Below are positions 24,990-33,188 of a DNA stretch of 64,000 bases, piece after piece. The notes under the pieces are model-generated. The model ran no database searches. It was not told the origin of the DNA and saw only the letters and a program-made list of their open reading frames with translations. The position numbers were made by a program, and so were the translations under genes. This DNA comes from Sulfurospirillum sp036802865. GTDB taxonomy: Bacteria > Campylobacterota > Campylobacteria > Campylobacterales > Sulfurospirillaceae. The DNA is taken from positions 806,001 to 870,000 of the forward strand of contig NZ_DAIRVK010000001.1 of the NCBI RefSeq assembly GCF_036802865.1, read 5' to 3'. Numbering within the stretch: position 1 is the first letter of the stretch; each line of letters starts with the position of its first letter.

Positions 24990-27194
24990 CTAGGCACTAA
25001 AATATATGGTGTCTTTTAGGCTGTCTCGAATGGCAAGAAACTCATCTTTAGTATCCAAAAAGAGATCGACTAATTTGGGGTCGAAGTGTTCTTCTCGCTC
25101 TTTTCTAAAAAAGTCAAAAACAGCCTCATCTTCCCATGCTTTTTTATAACAGCGGTCATGGCTGAGCGCATCAAAAACATCTGCGATAGCGACAATACGG
25201 GCATAAATATGAATATTTGCTCCAGAGATGTTTAGAGGATAGCCTGTACCATTGTATTTTTCATGGTGCTCTTTTGCGATAATTGCCGCTGCTTGCAAGA
25301 GGGGGCGTGAAGAGTTTTGAAGAATGGTGTAGCCTAGCATTGCATGTGTACGCATGATTTCCCACTCTGCATCATCCAGTTTACCCGGTTTCAGCAAGAT
25401 AGCATCAGGAATGCCGACTTTACCAATATCATGCATTGGCGAAGCCGTAGCTATGAGATCAGCTTCTTGTTTATCAAACCCTAATTTAAGGGCGAGGAGG
25501 CGAGAGTACTCGGCTACACGTCTGACGTGGTTTCCTGTCTCTTTACTTCTGCTCTCCGCGATTTCGCCCATACGGTAAATGACTTCTTGTTGGGTAGATT
25601 CTATCTCTTCATGCAATTTTATAATCTCAGTGATCTCTCTACGTATCGCCATGTATTCAAGTGGATTTCCCACTTTGTCTAAAATAGGCAAAATAGTAGA
25701 GTTAACCCAATAAGCAGTGCCATCTTTTTTTTGATTTTTAAAGACGCCTTTCCAGACTTTTCCTGCTTTAAGTGTTGCCCATAAGTCAGTAAAAACATCA
25801 TTTGGTGTATCTTTATGCCGAATAATACTGTGGTTTTTACCCAGTACTTCTGCCTCAGTATAACCTGTTGTCGTGTAAAAATTGGTATTGGCAAAGGTAA
25901 TGTTACCATCCAAGTCTGTACGCGTTAGAATGGTACTGACATTGATAGCATTTTCATATTGTTTAAACATATGGTAGGCATCTTCAAAGCTCTCTTCTGA
26001 AATTTTGAGTTGTGTTTTGAGCGAGTCATGAATGTTATGTATGCTGGTAATGTCGGTTCGAATACTCATAAATTCAACGATAGTTCCATCTTGATCAATA
26101 ATAGGATTTATGACAGCACTAACCCAATAGTGTGAACCATCTTTTCGTCGGTTTTTAACAATGCCTTCCCATGATTTACCCGCTTGTATCGTTTCCCAGA
26201 GATTTTGAAAAACAGCTTTGGGCATGTCAGGATGACGCACAAGATTATGTGGTTGTCCAAGAAGTTCTTCTTTTGTATAGCCTGAAATTTGACAAAATTT
26301 ATCATTGACATACGTAATGAAGCCTTTTTGATTGGTTCTTGATACAATCGTACTTCTATCAACGGCATCTTTGTATTCTTGCAAAATAGTGTGCTGATAA
26401 AGGTTCTGTTTACTGGTACGCTCATAATCAATCCAAAAATCAATTTTTAAAAGCAACTCTTCTGCAATAAAGGGTTTAAGAAAAAATTCATTGGCGCCTT
26501 GTTTGATCAGTCTTCCTACGCCACTCGCATCATATTGTCCTGTCAAAATAAAAATGGGTGTCTTAGCACTCTGCTGATGTTTACGAAGTTCTATGAGGAG
26601 TGCTTCACCCGTTGTATCGGGGAGTTCTAAATCCAAGATAATAAGATCGAAAATTTTTTCATTAAAAAGTTCTCGGGCAGTTTTTCCGTCATTGGCAATG
26701 GAAACAGTGTAGTTGCGAGGTTGAAGCAATTCACTAATTTGACGGCAAATAAACCGTGAGTCATCCACCAATAAAATGGAGTAAGAAATGTTTTCTACAA
26801 GTGATTTCATAACAGTGTCAATTTCTTTGAATACAAAAGTCATAGGATCAGATTTGGAAAGATACCTTAAAACCCCATAGCGAAACCACTCATTTCTTCT
26901 GTCTTTATCTGTGTCTGAGGTGTAGACAATGATTTTTAACTTTTTAAAAATATCAAGATTTTTGAAGATCTCTTCACCCTCACCATCGGGAAGGTTAAGG
27001 TCAAGGATGATGAGGTCAAAAGAATGGTCTATAAGTGTATGAATAGCATCGTGAAGTGTGTGGGCAAGGGTTATGTGATAGCCTAAAGCAGAAAGCCCTT
27101 TTTTAAGTGCTTTCGAAAACATCATGGAATCTTCAATAATTAAAATAGAACCTTTTTCCAGTTCTAATTTGGGAACTTGAAGACCTTGTACCAT
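24990..27194 (-). CDS. REC-REC-PAS-PAS-HD-GYP cyclic-di-GMP phosphodiesterase
   Basis: 734 residues: two receiver domains (Asp65 and Asp188, with Lys240 in the second), two PAS domains of the aerotaxis type (about 275-385 and 410-525, NLVRHPDMPKAVF and SIIRHKDTPNDVF) and an HD-GYP domain 540-725 with HD588-589 (MHDIGK), HHEKYNGTGYP and DVFDALS. All metal ligands appear present, so active c-di-GMP hydrolysis is expected. Two receiver domains in tandem suggest input from two kinases. Monocistronic. Confidence 0.93.
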   Translation of the reverse strand: MVQGLQVPKLELEKGSILIIEDSMMFSKALKKGLSALGYHITLAHTLHDAIHTLIDHSFDLIILDLNLPDGEGEEIFKNLDIFKKLKIIVYTSDTDKDRRNEWFRYGVLRYLSKSDPMTFVFKEIDTVMKSLVENISYSILLVDDSRFICRQISELLQPRNYTVSIANDGKTARELFNEKIFDLIILDLELPDTTGEALLIELRKHQQSAKTPIFILTGQYDASGVGRLIKQGANEFFLKPFIAEELLLKIDFWIDYERTSKQNLYQHTILQEYKDAVDRSTIVSRTNQKGFITYVNDKFCQISGYTKEELLGQPHNLVRHPDMPKAVFQNLWETIQAGKSWEGIVKNRRKDGSHYWVSAVINPIIDQDGTIVEFMSIRTDITSIHNIHDSLKTQLKISEESFEDAYHMFKQYENAINVSTILTRTDLDGNITFANTNFYTTTGYTEAEVLGKNHSIIRHKDTPNDVFTDLWATLKAGKVWKGVFKNQKKDGTAYWVNSTILPILDKVGNPLEYMAIRREITEIIKLHEEIESTQQEVIYRMGEIAESRSKETGNHVRRVAEYSRLLALKLGFDKQEADLIATASPMHDIGKVGIPDAILLKPGKLDDAEWEIMRTHAMLGYTILQNSSRPLLQAAAIIAKEHHEKYNGTGYPLNISGANIHIYARIVAIADVFDALSHDRCYKKAWEDEAVFDFFRKEREEHFDPKLVDLFLDTKDEFLAIRDSLKDTIYFSA

Positions 27195-27299
27195 GAATAA
27201 TCCTCATAAAATAGATAATTGGTTAGATTATACATGATTAAAAATTATTTTTTGATGATGTCTGTCAATAACAGAAGAAGTCATAATGCATTAAGAAAA

Positions 27300-27323
27300 G
27301 AGAGCTTTTGGGGTAAAGCTCTC
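27300..27323 (-). terminator. Terminator of the quinone oxidoreductase gene
   Basis: GAGAGCTTT / AAAGCTCTC perfect nine-base stem, eight bases past the stop, with a T-rich tail on the minus strand. Confidence 0.85.
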
Positions 27324-27331
27324 ACATGATC

Positions 27332-27916
27332 TTAGAAAAGCTCTTTGATTTTTGTTTCCACTGTTTGAAGCATTGCTTTGCGCGTTACATCATCACTTGA
27401 AGAAATTCCTCCCAAGAAGAGATGCTCTAGTGTTTCAACACCACAAAAGCCAAAAATGCCTTCATCGGTTGTCTGTTTTAAGCTTTGTGTCATTCCCGAA
27501 GCATCGTAGTACATATTAGGCGTTCCATGTGTGGTAATCATAACACCTTTTTTACTTGCCAATAAGCCTTCAACCATGCCTTCTTTATTGTACTGGTAAG
27601 CAAAACCATACGCAAAAACGCGGTCGATGTAACCTTGTAAAATAGCAGGCAATCCTGTCCACCAAAGTGGGTAGATAAAGGTGATGGCATCGGCTTTTTT
27701 GATGTACTCTTGCTCAGTAGCAATATCTTCTGGCGTATGACCACTGCGTAATTCTTTAAAATCCTTTGGGCTAAGAACGGGGTTGAACCCAATGGCATAG
27801 AGGTCTCTTACGACAACGCTGTGACCTTTGCTCTCCAGTGCTGCAACAGCACTTTCTAAAATGGCATGATTGAAGCTATCCTCAAAGGGATGAGCATAAA
27901 CGATAAGATGATTCAT
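27332..27916 (-). CDS. Flavodoxin-like NAD(P)H dehydrogenase (quinone)
   Basis: 194 residues of the NQO1/KefF/MdaB family. FMN-binding features: YAHPFEDSFNHAI near the start, TFIYPLWWTGLPAILQGYIDRVF (family signature around residue 78) and THGTPN. It reduces quinones or nitro compounds by two electrons at the expense of NAD(P)H. A clear AAGGAG precedes ATG 27916, and the 18-base palindrome shared with the MarR gene lies just upstream, so the MarR protein probably represses it. Confidence 0.9.
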   Translation of the reverse strand: MNHLIVYAHPFEDSFNHAILESAVAALESKGHSVVVRDLYAIGFNPVLSPKDFKELRSGHTPEDIATEQEYIKKADAITFIYPLWWTGLPAILQGYIDRVFAYGFAYQYNKEGMVEGLLASKKGVMITTHGTPNMYYDASGMTQSLKQTTDEGIFGFCGVETLEHLFLGGISSSDDVTRKAMLQTVETKIKELF

Positions 27917-27928
27917 AATAACTCCTTT

Positions 27929-27946
27929 TAGTTTGATGTCTAACTA
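27929..27946. promoter_or_regulatory. MarR operator candidate upstream of the oxidoreductase
   Basis: TAGTTTGATGTCTAACTA, matching 16 of 18 positions of the perfect palindrome at 28438-28455. It lies 13 bases upstream of the start codon, overlapping the expected transcript start. Confidence 0.7.
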
Positions 27947-28000
27947 TTTATGATTGAAAAAGCATTCAAAGTGCACGGGCGTATCGCACTCTTATTAAAA

Positions 28001-28426
28001 CTACGACAAATTGTGCATGATTTTTTCCAAAATTGGATCAACCATATTTATCTCTGTCTCTGAAATACCCTGAAAAACTCTCTCATTCAAACTCTGCGAA
28101 ATTTCTTGAAAGTCCTTCTGAAATGTTTTGCCTTGTTCGGTCAAACGTATGTAGGTTACGCGACTATCGGCATCACTTTTCTCTTTAAGCACATAGCCTA
28201 ATGCAACCAGTTTATCGACCAGTACCGTAACGGTTGGTTTACTACGATGAATTTTCTCAGCCAATTCTTTCATGGTAATGTTCTCATAGATGTAAAGAAA
28301 GGACAATATACCCCCATGTGAAGGAACGATGCCATAGATGCCTCGTTTTTCAAGTTCTTGAATAATGAAGCGATGGGCTTTGTCTGAAATTCTGCTGATA
28401 CGTGCAATGGTAATTCTTGTTTTCAT
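28001..28426 (-). CDS. MarR-family transcriptional regulator
   Basis: 141 residues from ATG 28426 (ATG 28435 possible; neither has a good ribosome site). Winged helix with the MarR pattern ITMKELAEKIHRSKPTVTVLVDKLVALGYV and wing DSRVTYIRLTEQG. A perfect 18-base palindrome lies directly in front of it, and a near copy lies in front of the oxidoreductase gene next door in the same orientation, so it is likely an autoregulated repressor responding to quinones or phenolics. Confidence 0.9.
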   Translation of the reverse strand: MKTRITIARISRISDKAHRFIIQELEKRGIYGIVPSHGGILSFLYIYENITMKELAEKIHRSKPTVTVLVDKLVALGYVLKEKSDADSRVTYIRLTEQGKTFQKDFQEISQSLNERVFQGISETEINMVDPILEKIMHNLS

Positions 28427-28437
28427 GAGGAGCATTA

Positions 28438-28455
28438 TAGTTAGATATCTAACTA
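28438..28455. promoter_or_regulatory. Perfect 18-bp palindrome, MarR autoregulatory operator
   Basis: TAGTTAGATATCTAACTA, a perfect palindrome three to twelve bases before the two possible MarR start codons. The copy at 27929 differs at two positions. Confidence 0.75.
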
Positions 28456-28482
28456 AAGTCAAGAGGAAATAAATAAAAGAGG

Positions 28483-28512
28483 CATTATGGCTTTATATGT
28501 AAAGCCATAATG
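28483..28512 (-). terminator. Terminator of the chemoreceptor gene
   Basis: CATTATGGCTTTA / TAAAGCCATAATG, a perfect thirteen-base stem, followed on the minus strand by CCTCTTTTATTT. Confidence 0.88.
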
Positions 28513-28542
28513 TAAGTTTGTAAGTGTAGTTTGAGCGGATGT

Positions 28543-30144
28543 TTAGGCAGTTTTGAATTGAGAGAGTGTCAGACTGAGTCCTTCGGAAAGCTTCGCCAAA
28601 TGCTCAGCGGCAGAAGCTATCTCTTCCACACTTCTTGCATTTGAATTCGAAATAGTGCTGATATTTCGAATACGATCAATAACATTAATGGCTTTTTCAC
28701 GACCTGCGTTGGCTTCTGTTGCTGTTTTGATGGCTACTTCTTTTGCATTACTCATATTTTTTACGGTAGTACGCATCAGCGTTTGTGTGGTGTCTGCTCT
28801 ATCGCCGAGTTGTTGTATTTCTGTAGCACTTTTACGCATCATTTCAGAAGCCGTACTGACAGATTGAACGATAACAGCAACCGTTGCATTACTTTCAACA
28901 AGACTTTTTTGAGTACGTTCCGCAAGTTTTCGTACTTCATCTGCAACAACAGCAAATCCACGACCATGTTCACCTGCACGTGCGGCTTCAATAGCGGCAT
29001 TGAGCGCTAAAAGGTTGGTTTGTTCCGCGATATCTGAGATAACAGAAAGTACTTGTTTAACTTGTTCAACATCTTGGTCAAGGTGTTCAAGTCTTCCCGA
29101 AAGGTCTGTTTGATGGATAACAACATTTTTCAACTCATCTGAAACGGAGAGCACTTCTTCTGAAGCGTTTTTAAGCTCATCTGAAACATTAGCAATGACA
29201 TTTCCTGATTGGTTAGAACTGTGAGCACTTTGTTCTAAGATAGAGACAACAGCTTCGGTGGCTTGTGTGGTCTCTTCGATTTCTTTCGCAGAATTTTCTG
29301 TGCTCTTGCCAATGTGTAGGGATGTGCTTGAAAGCTCTTCGGCTACAGCCGCATTTTCATGTGCACTCTGTTTTGCTTCATCAATGGCTTTGGCAAGCTG
29401 TGCTAATAGATCGTTAAAAATAGTCATCATCTGTGCGATTTCATCATTGTCATTCGTTTCTATTTTATAATGCAAATCTTTGTTCTGAGCAATGTAAAAG
29501 CAGCCATCGGAGGCTTTTTGAATAGAGAGACGAATTTTGCTGATAATAAATAAAAAAAGTAATGTGACAATGATTGCTAAGATAGAAGATGTAAGGATAC
29601 CTGTTGTTTTTGCTTTCTCTAAAATTGCAAATTCAGATTCTTGCACGTTTGTTGTAAGAAGATCAATCATCTCTTGAAGTTTGAAGTAGTGCTCTGCACC
29701 CTCATCACTCAGCTTTTTAAGAATTTGTCCATCTTTTGTCGTTAAAAACTCTGGGGCATGTGTTGTGTGGGTGTGTTCTTTGATGATTTTAAAACGTGTT
29801 TCATTTGCTGTTTTATAATTAATAGCCTCTTTTTTAATGTTTTCTAATAATGCTAATTGTGTAGCATCTGTCGTTGTTTTTTGAATTTCGCTAAGGTGTT
29901 CCATAAGGCCTTTATCTGTTTTGAAATAACCTTCAAAATTCTTGCTATCAAATGAAAGCTGATAACCCCTTGCATACGTTCCAAGCATGGCACTTAAAGA
30001 GCGAGCTTCACCTATAGAATCAATCTTATTTGCAACTTTTTGTGCACCGCTTGTATTTGAAACAAGTAGATAGGTTAAACTCCCTGTGGTGAGAAGAAAA
30101 ATAAACAATAAAAATACCATTTTTGCCCGAATTGTTCTTAACAT
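28543..30144 (-). CDS. Methyl-accepting chemotaxis protein
   Basis: 533 residues. TM1 about 7-27, a periplasmic helical ligand domain, TM2 about 188-208, HAMP, then the cytoplasmic signalling domain with hairpin tip EQTNLLALNAAIEAARAGEHGRG region around residue 380-405 (conserved hub sequence). No C-terminal CheR-binding pentapeptide. Ligand unknown; the periplasmic region has acidic and threonine-rich stretches typical of four-helix-bundle sensors. Confidence 0.94.
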   Translation of the reverse strand: MLRTIRAKMVFLLFIFLLTTGSLTYLLVSNTSGAQKVANKIDSIGEARSLSAMLGTYARGYQLSFDSKNFEGYFKTDKGLMEHLSEIQKTTTDATQLALLENIKKEAINYKTANETRFKIIKEHTHTTHAPEFLTTKDGQILKKLSDEGAEHYFKLQEMIDLLTTNVQESEFAILEKAKTTGILTSSILAIIVTLLFLFIISKIRLSIQKASDGCFYIAQNKDLHYKIETNDNDEIAQMMTIFNDLLAQLAKAIDEAKQSAHENAAVAEELSSTSLHIGKSTENSAKEIEETTQATEAVVSILEQSAHSSNQSGNVIANVSDELKNASEEVLSVSDELKNVVIHQTDLSGRLEHLDQDVEQVKQVLSVISDIAEQTNLLALNAAIEAARAGEHGRGFAVVADEVRKLAERTQKSLVESNATVAVIVQSVSTASEMMRKSATEIQQLGDRADTTQTLMRTTVKNMSNAKEVAIKTATEANAGREKAINVIDRIRNISTISNSNARSVEEIASAAEHLAKLSEGLSLTLSQFKTA

Positions 30145-30241
30145 AGTAATACCTTTTGACTAAAATCTCATAAAGCTCATAGTATATAATTTCATGTATC
30201 ATATTGCAATGTCCTATAGGACGTTGAAGTTAAATGGTTAG

Positions 30242-30255
30242 ATGAGTAAACTCAT
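30242..30255. promoter_or_regulatory. Inverted repeat upstream of the XRE regulator
   Basis: ATGAGT-AA-ACTCAT, perfect six-base arms, 38 bases before the XRE gene. A plausible autoregulatory operator. Confidence 0.35.
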
Positions 30256-30292
30256 GAAAATTAAAGTTAAATAGGTAGCGTTTTGGAAGATC

Positions 30293-30538
30293 ATGTATAG
30301 TTGTAATGTTGAAAAATTACATGCAAAGATAAGAAATAACGTAAAATATTTACGAGAAAAAAAACATAAAAGTCAACTTGAAATGGCATTAGCCATCGGG
30401 CATTCTTCTTCTGCTTTTTATGCGAAAGCGGAAGTGGGTATACAGAAAAAAAAGTTTAATATTGAGCATTTATGCAAAATTGCTGAAGTGTTAGAAGTAG
30501 ATATTGGGGAGTTTTTTAAAGATTTAGTTTTGGATTGA
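30293..30538 (+). CDS. Small XRE-family helix-turn-helix regulator
   Basis: 81 residues, almost entirely an HTH_3 domain: NVKYLREKKHKSQLEMALAIGHSSSAFYAKAE, then LCKIAEVLEVDIGEFF. GGAAG lies a little close to ATG 30293. Single gene between a chemoreceptor (divergent) and yebC (convergent); target unknown. An inverted repeat upstream may be its own operator. Confidence 0.8.
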   Translation: MYSCNVEKLHAKIRNNVKYLREKKHKSQLEMALAIGHSSSAFYAKAEVGIQKKKFNIEHLCKIAEVLEVDIGEFFKDLVLD

Positions 30539-30546
30539 ACAGAGGA

Positions 30547-30574
30547 AGAGGAACTTTATAGGTAAAGCTCCTCT
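30547..30574. terminator. Bidirectional terminator between XRE and yebC genes
   Basis: AGAGGAACTTTA-TAGG-region-TAAAGCTCCTCT stem with one wobble, between convergent stops. Confidence 0.75.
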
Positions 30575-30581
30575 GTTAGTA

Positions 30582-31292
30582 TTAACCGATGTTGGTATAA
30601 ACGGCTTGAACGTCGTCGTCGTCTTCAATTTTTTCGATGATTTTATCCACCTCGACCATTTGCTCTTCACTAAACGTGACAGGGTTATTGGCGATGCGTT
30701 CTAAGTTTGCTTTGGTTAGGGCAATGCCTAGACGATCAAACGCTGCATTGAGGGTACCAAAGTTGGTGTAGTCTGCATACACAAGCACGACGCCTTCTTC
30801 TTCCTCGATCTCTTCCAATCCTGCGTCAATAAGCTCAAGCTCTAACTCTTCGATGTCCATGTCTGCTGTCTTTGCAAACTCAAAAACTGCTTTGCGTGAG
30901 AACATAAATTCGAGTGAGCCATTGTTAACCATCTCACCACCAGCTTTTTTGAATGCACTTTTGATGTTCGCTACGGTTCTTGTGTTATTGTCTGTTGCGC
31001 ATTCAACAAAAAAGAGTGAACCGTGTGGTCCTTTGCCTTCAAAAGTAACTTCACTCAGGGTTTGTGCATCTTTGCCAAGCGCTCTTTTAATCGCCGCATC
31101 AATATTGTCTTTAGGCATATTCTCAGCTTTTGCGTTGAGGATCGCTGTTCGGAGTTTTGCATTACTCTCAGGGTCTCCACCGCCTTCTTTAGCCGCCATC
31201 ATGATCGTACGGCCCAGTCTTGGAAATACGCGAGACATATTTCCCCATCGTTTCATTTTTGATGCTTTTCGGTATTCAAACGCTCTTCCCAT
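30582..31292 (-). CDS. YebC/PmpR-family protein
   Basis: 236 residues, full length. Signature start GRAFEYRKASKMKRWGNMSR followed by FPRLGRTIMMAAKEGG, and the acidic C-terminal region ending in QAVYTNIG. Described in other bacteria as a DNA-binding regulator or as a factor that helps ribosomes at difficult sequences; its role here is not shown by context. Single gene. Confidence 0.95.
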   Translation of the reverse strand: MGRAFEYRKASKMKRWGNMSRVFPRLGRTIMMAAKEGGGDPESNAKLRTAILNAKAENMPKDNIDAAIKRALGKDAQTLSEVTFEGKGPHGSLFFVECATDNNTRTVANIKSAFKKAGGEMVNNGSLEFMFSRKAVFEFAKTADMDIEELELELIDAGLEEIEEEEGVVLVYADYTNFGTLNAAFDRLGIALTKANLERIANNPVTFSEEQMVEVDKIIEKIEDDDDVQAVYTNIG

Positions 31293-31412
31293 AGGGGTTA
31301 ATTCCTTCGTATGTATTCTTAATAGTGCATTATTATAGCTTGTTTATACCTTGTTTAAAATAAGAGTTTTTTCTATAATGAGACCAATAGTTCACTTAAA
31401 AATGGAGAATGT

Positions 31413-32009
31413 ATGGAAAATCTCAAAAAAATCTATAAAAAACATGGCTTTGAGCTTATTTGTGTTCCCACACAAGAAGAAGCACTCAGTGTTGCGATGA
31501 GTTTCATTAAACCAAACATGAGCATAGGTTTTGGCGGTTCAACAACGGTCAAGCAAATAGGGCTTTATGATTATGTTACATCTCGTAAAGATATTACTCT
31601 TTACAATCAATATGAAGCAGGCATTAGTATGGAAGAAAACAGCGATCGCAGACACAAAGGCATCCTTGCGGATCTTTACATTACAAGCACCAATGCACTG
31701 ACAAAAAACGGGGAACTTGTGAATGCCGATGGTAGCGGGAATAGAGTGGCTGCACAGATTTTTGGGCCTAAAAAAGTGCTCATCATCGCTGGCATTAACA
31801 AGTTGGTTGAAAATGTGGAAGAGGGCTTTAACCGTATTCGTGATGTGGCAAGTCCAAAGAACATTGAGCGTATGAATAACCTCGCGATCAGTCTGGGCAA
31901 AGAGCCACGCCATAATATGAATAATATTGGTAGAAAATTTTCTTACATAAATGGCGATGATGAGGGGCGCACGACGATTATTTTAGTTGACGATGAACTG
32001 GGCTATTAA
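31413..32009 (+). CDS. LUD-domain protein (LutC/YkgG-like)
   Basis: 198 residues covering one LUD domain: GFGGSTTVKQIGLYDYV, ADLYITSTNALTKNGELVNADGSGNRVAA and GPKKVLIIAGINKLV are the family motifs. LUD proteins are part of iron-sulfur L-lactate oxidation (LutABC), but this stand-alone copy has no LutA or LutB next to it and the exact role is unknown. Good AATGGAG before ATG 31413. Confidence 0.88.
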   Translation: MENLKKIYKKHGFELICVPTQEEALSVAMSFIKPNMSIGFGGSTTVKQIGLYDYVTSRKDITLYNQYEAGISMEENSDRRHKGILADLYITSTNALTKNGELVNADGSGNRVAAQIFGPKKVLIIAGINKLVENVEEGFNRIRDVASPKNIERMNNLAISLGKEPRHNMNNIGRKFSYINGDDEGRTTIILVDDELGY

Positions 32010-32029
32010 GATGTTTCTATAAGAAGCAT

Positions 32030-32041
32030 TTTAGCGCTAAA
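32030..32041. repeat. 12-bp palindrome TTTAGCGCTAAA
   Basis: Perfect palindrome 21 bases after the LUD stop codon, in front of the TAXI leader. Operator or part of a terminator; not decided. Confidence 0.35.
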
Positions 32042-32110
32042 CGTTTAAATGTGTGACATTTTTAGATTTTCCAAGGAATTTTGCATTAAAGTGAGATCAT
32101 AAGAAGTTTA

Positions 32111-32157
32111 TTGTTGAGGGAACGTTAGAATAAAACACTCTCTCAACAAGAGTTTTT
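32111..32157 (+). promoter_or_regulatory. Attenuator-like leader before the TAXI gene
   Basis: Two mutually exclusive pairings share the same bases. One is a short terminator ACTCT-CTCAACA-AGAGT followed by Ts (32037-equivalent at 32137-32157). The other pairs TTGTTGAGGGA (32111-32121) with TCTCTCAACAA (32139-32149), which would destroy the terminator. This is the geometry of an attenuator upstream of the transporter genes; it could alternatively just be the terminator of the LUD gene. Confidence 0.45.
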
Positions 32158-32194
32158 ACACAAATGCAAATCATTTACTTAATAGGAGAAATCG

Positions 32195-33136
32195 ATGAGA
32201 AAATCACTTTTAGCGGGCGCTATGGTCGTGTGTCTTGGGGCATCCGTCTATGCGACAGAGTTTATCAATGTTCTCACAGGGGGAACAAGCGGCATTTACT
32301 ATCCTTTGGGTGTCGCACTTTCGCAGATGTATGCTAAAGCTATTCCTGATTCTAAAACGGCGGTTCAAGCAACCAAAGCCAGTGTTGAAAATCTTAACCT
32401 TCTTCAAGCAGGACGCGGTGAAGCTGCGATTTCTTTGGGCGATTCGCTCTCTGATGCATACAAAGGCAATACAGAGGCAGGCTTTAAAGCACCTCTTTCA
32501 AAACTTCGTACCATTAGTGCACTCTATCCAAATTACATTCACTTTGTTGCTGCTGCGGATTCTGGCATTAAGTCATTTGCTGACATTAAAGGCAAACGCA
32601 TCTCTGTGGGTGCACCAAAATCTGGAACAGAACTCAATTCAAGAGCAATTCTTGCCGCCGCAGGACTTAGCTACAAAGACTTTTCTAAAGTTGAGTACCT
32701 CTCTTATGCTGAGTCTGTTGAGCTTATGAAAAACAGACAACTTGATGTAACACTGCTCTCCTCTGGTGCAGGCGTTGCAGCCCTTCGTGATCTTGCAACT
32801 TCTCAAAAAGTGGTTTTCTTGAGCATTTCAGAAGATATTGTTAAAAAAATTGACGATCCTGCGTACCAAGTGGGCATCATTCCTGCCAATACTTATGAAG
32901 GTCAAACCGCTGATGTTAAAACGGTTTCGGTTCAAAACTTCCTTGTCACACACTCTGGCGTATCTGAACAAACGGTCTATACCATGACCAAAACGATGTT
33001 TGAGAACTTAGATCAGATGGTTGCTGCACATGCTGCGGCTAAAGGCATTAACCTTGCAAATGCAGCGAAAAATCCTCCAGCACCACTGCATCCAGGGGCT
33101 GAGAGATATTATAAAGAGATGGGAATTCTAAAATGA
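32195..33136 (+). CDS. TAXI-family TRAP transporter solute receptor
   Basis: 313 residues. Signal peptide to about residue 22 (SVYA/TEF), then the TAXI family opening VLTGGTSGIYYPLGVALS and KGKRISVGAPKSGTE, with ILAAAGLS. Periplasmic binding protein of a secondary TRAP transporter, whose fused permease follows after a hairpin. TAXI receptors bind small organic acids or amino acids such as glutamate; the ligand is not evident here. Confidence 0.93.
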   Translation: MRKSLLAGAMVVCLGASVYATEFINVLTGGTSGIYYPLGVALSQMYAKAIPDSKTAVQATKASVENLNLLQAGRGEAAISLGDSLSDAYKGNTEAGFKAPLSKLRTISALYPNYIHFVAAADSGIKSFADIKGKRISVGAPKSGTELNSRAILAAAGLSYKDFSKVEYLSYAESVELMKNRQLDVTLLSSGAGVAALRDLATSQKVVFLSISEDIVKKIDDPAYQVGIIPANTYEGQTADVKTVSVQNFLVTHSGVSEQTVYTMTKTMFENLDQMVAAHAAAKGINLANAAKNPPAPLHPGAERYYKEMGILK

Positions 33137-33139
33137 GAC

Positions 33140-33162
33140 AAAGCCCTATTTTAGGGCTTTTT
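33140..33162 (+). terminator. Intercistronic hairpin between TAXI receptor and permease
   Basis: AAAGCCCTA / TAGGGCTTT followed by TTT. Its place after the binding-protein gene would lower permease expression relative to the receptor, as is common in binding-protein-dependent systems. Confidence 0.75.
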
Positions 33163-33188
33163 AGAACAAAAAATGTTGAAGGAATGTT

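Noticed and set aside
32235..32729. 164-codon frame inside the TAXI gene in another frame
   Set aside because: Low-complexity Leu/Gln composition typical of an out-of-frame shadow; the TAXI frame is unambiguous.
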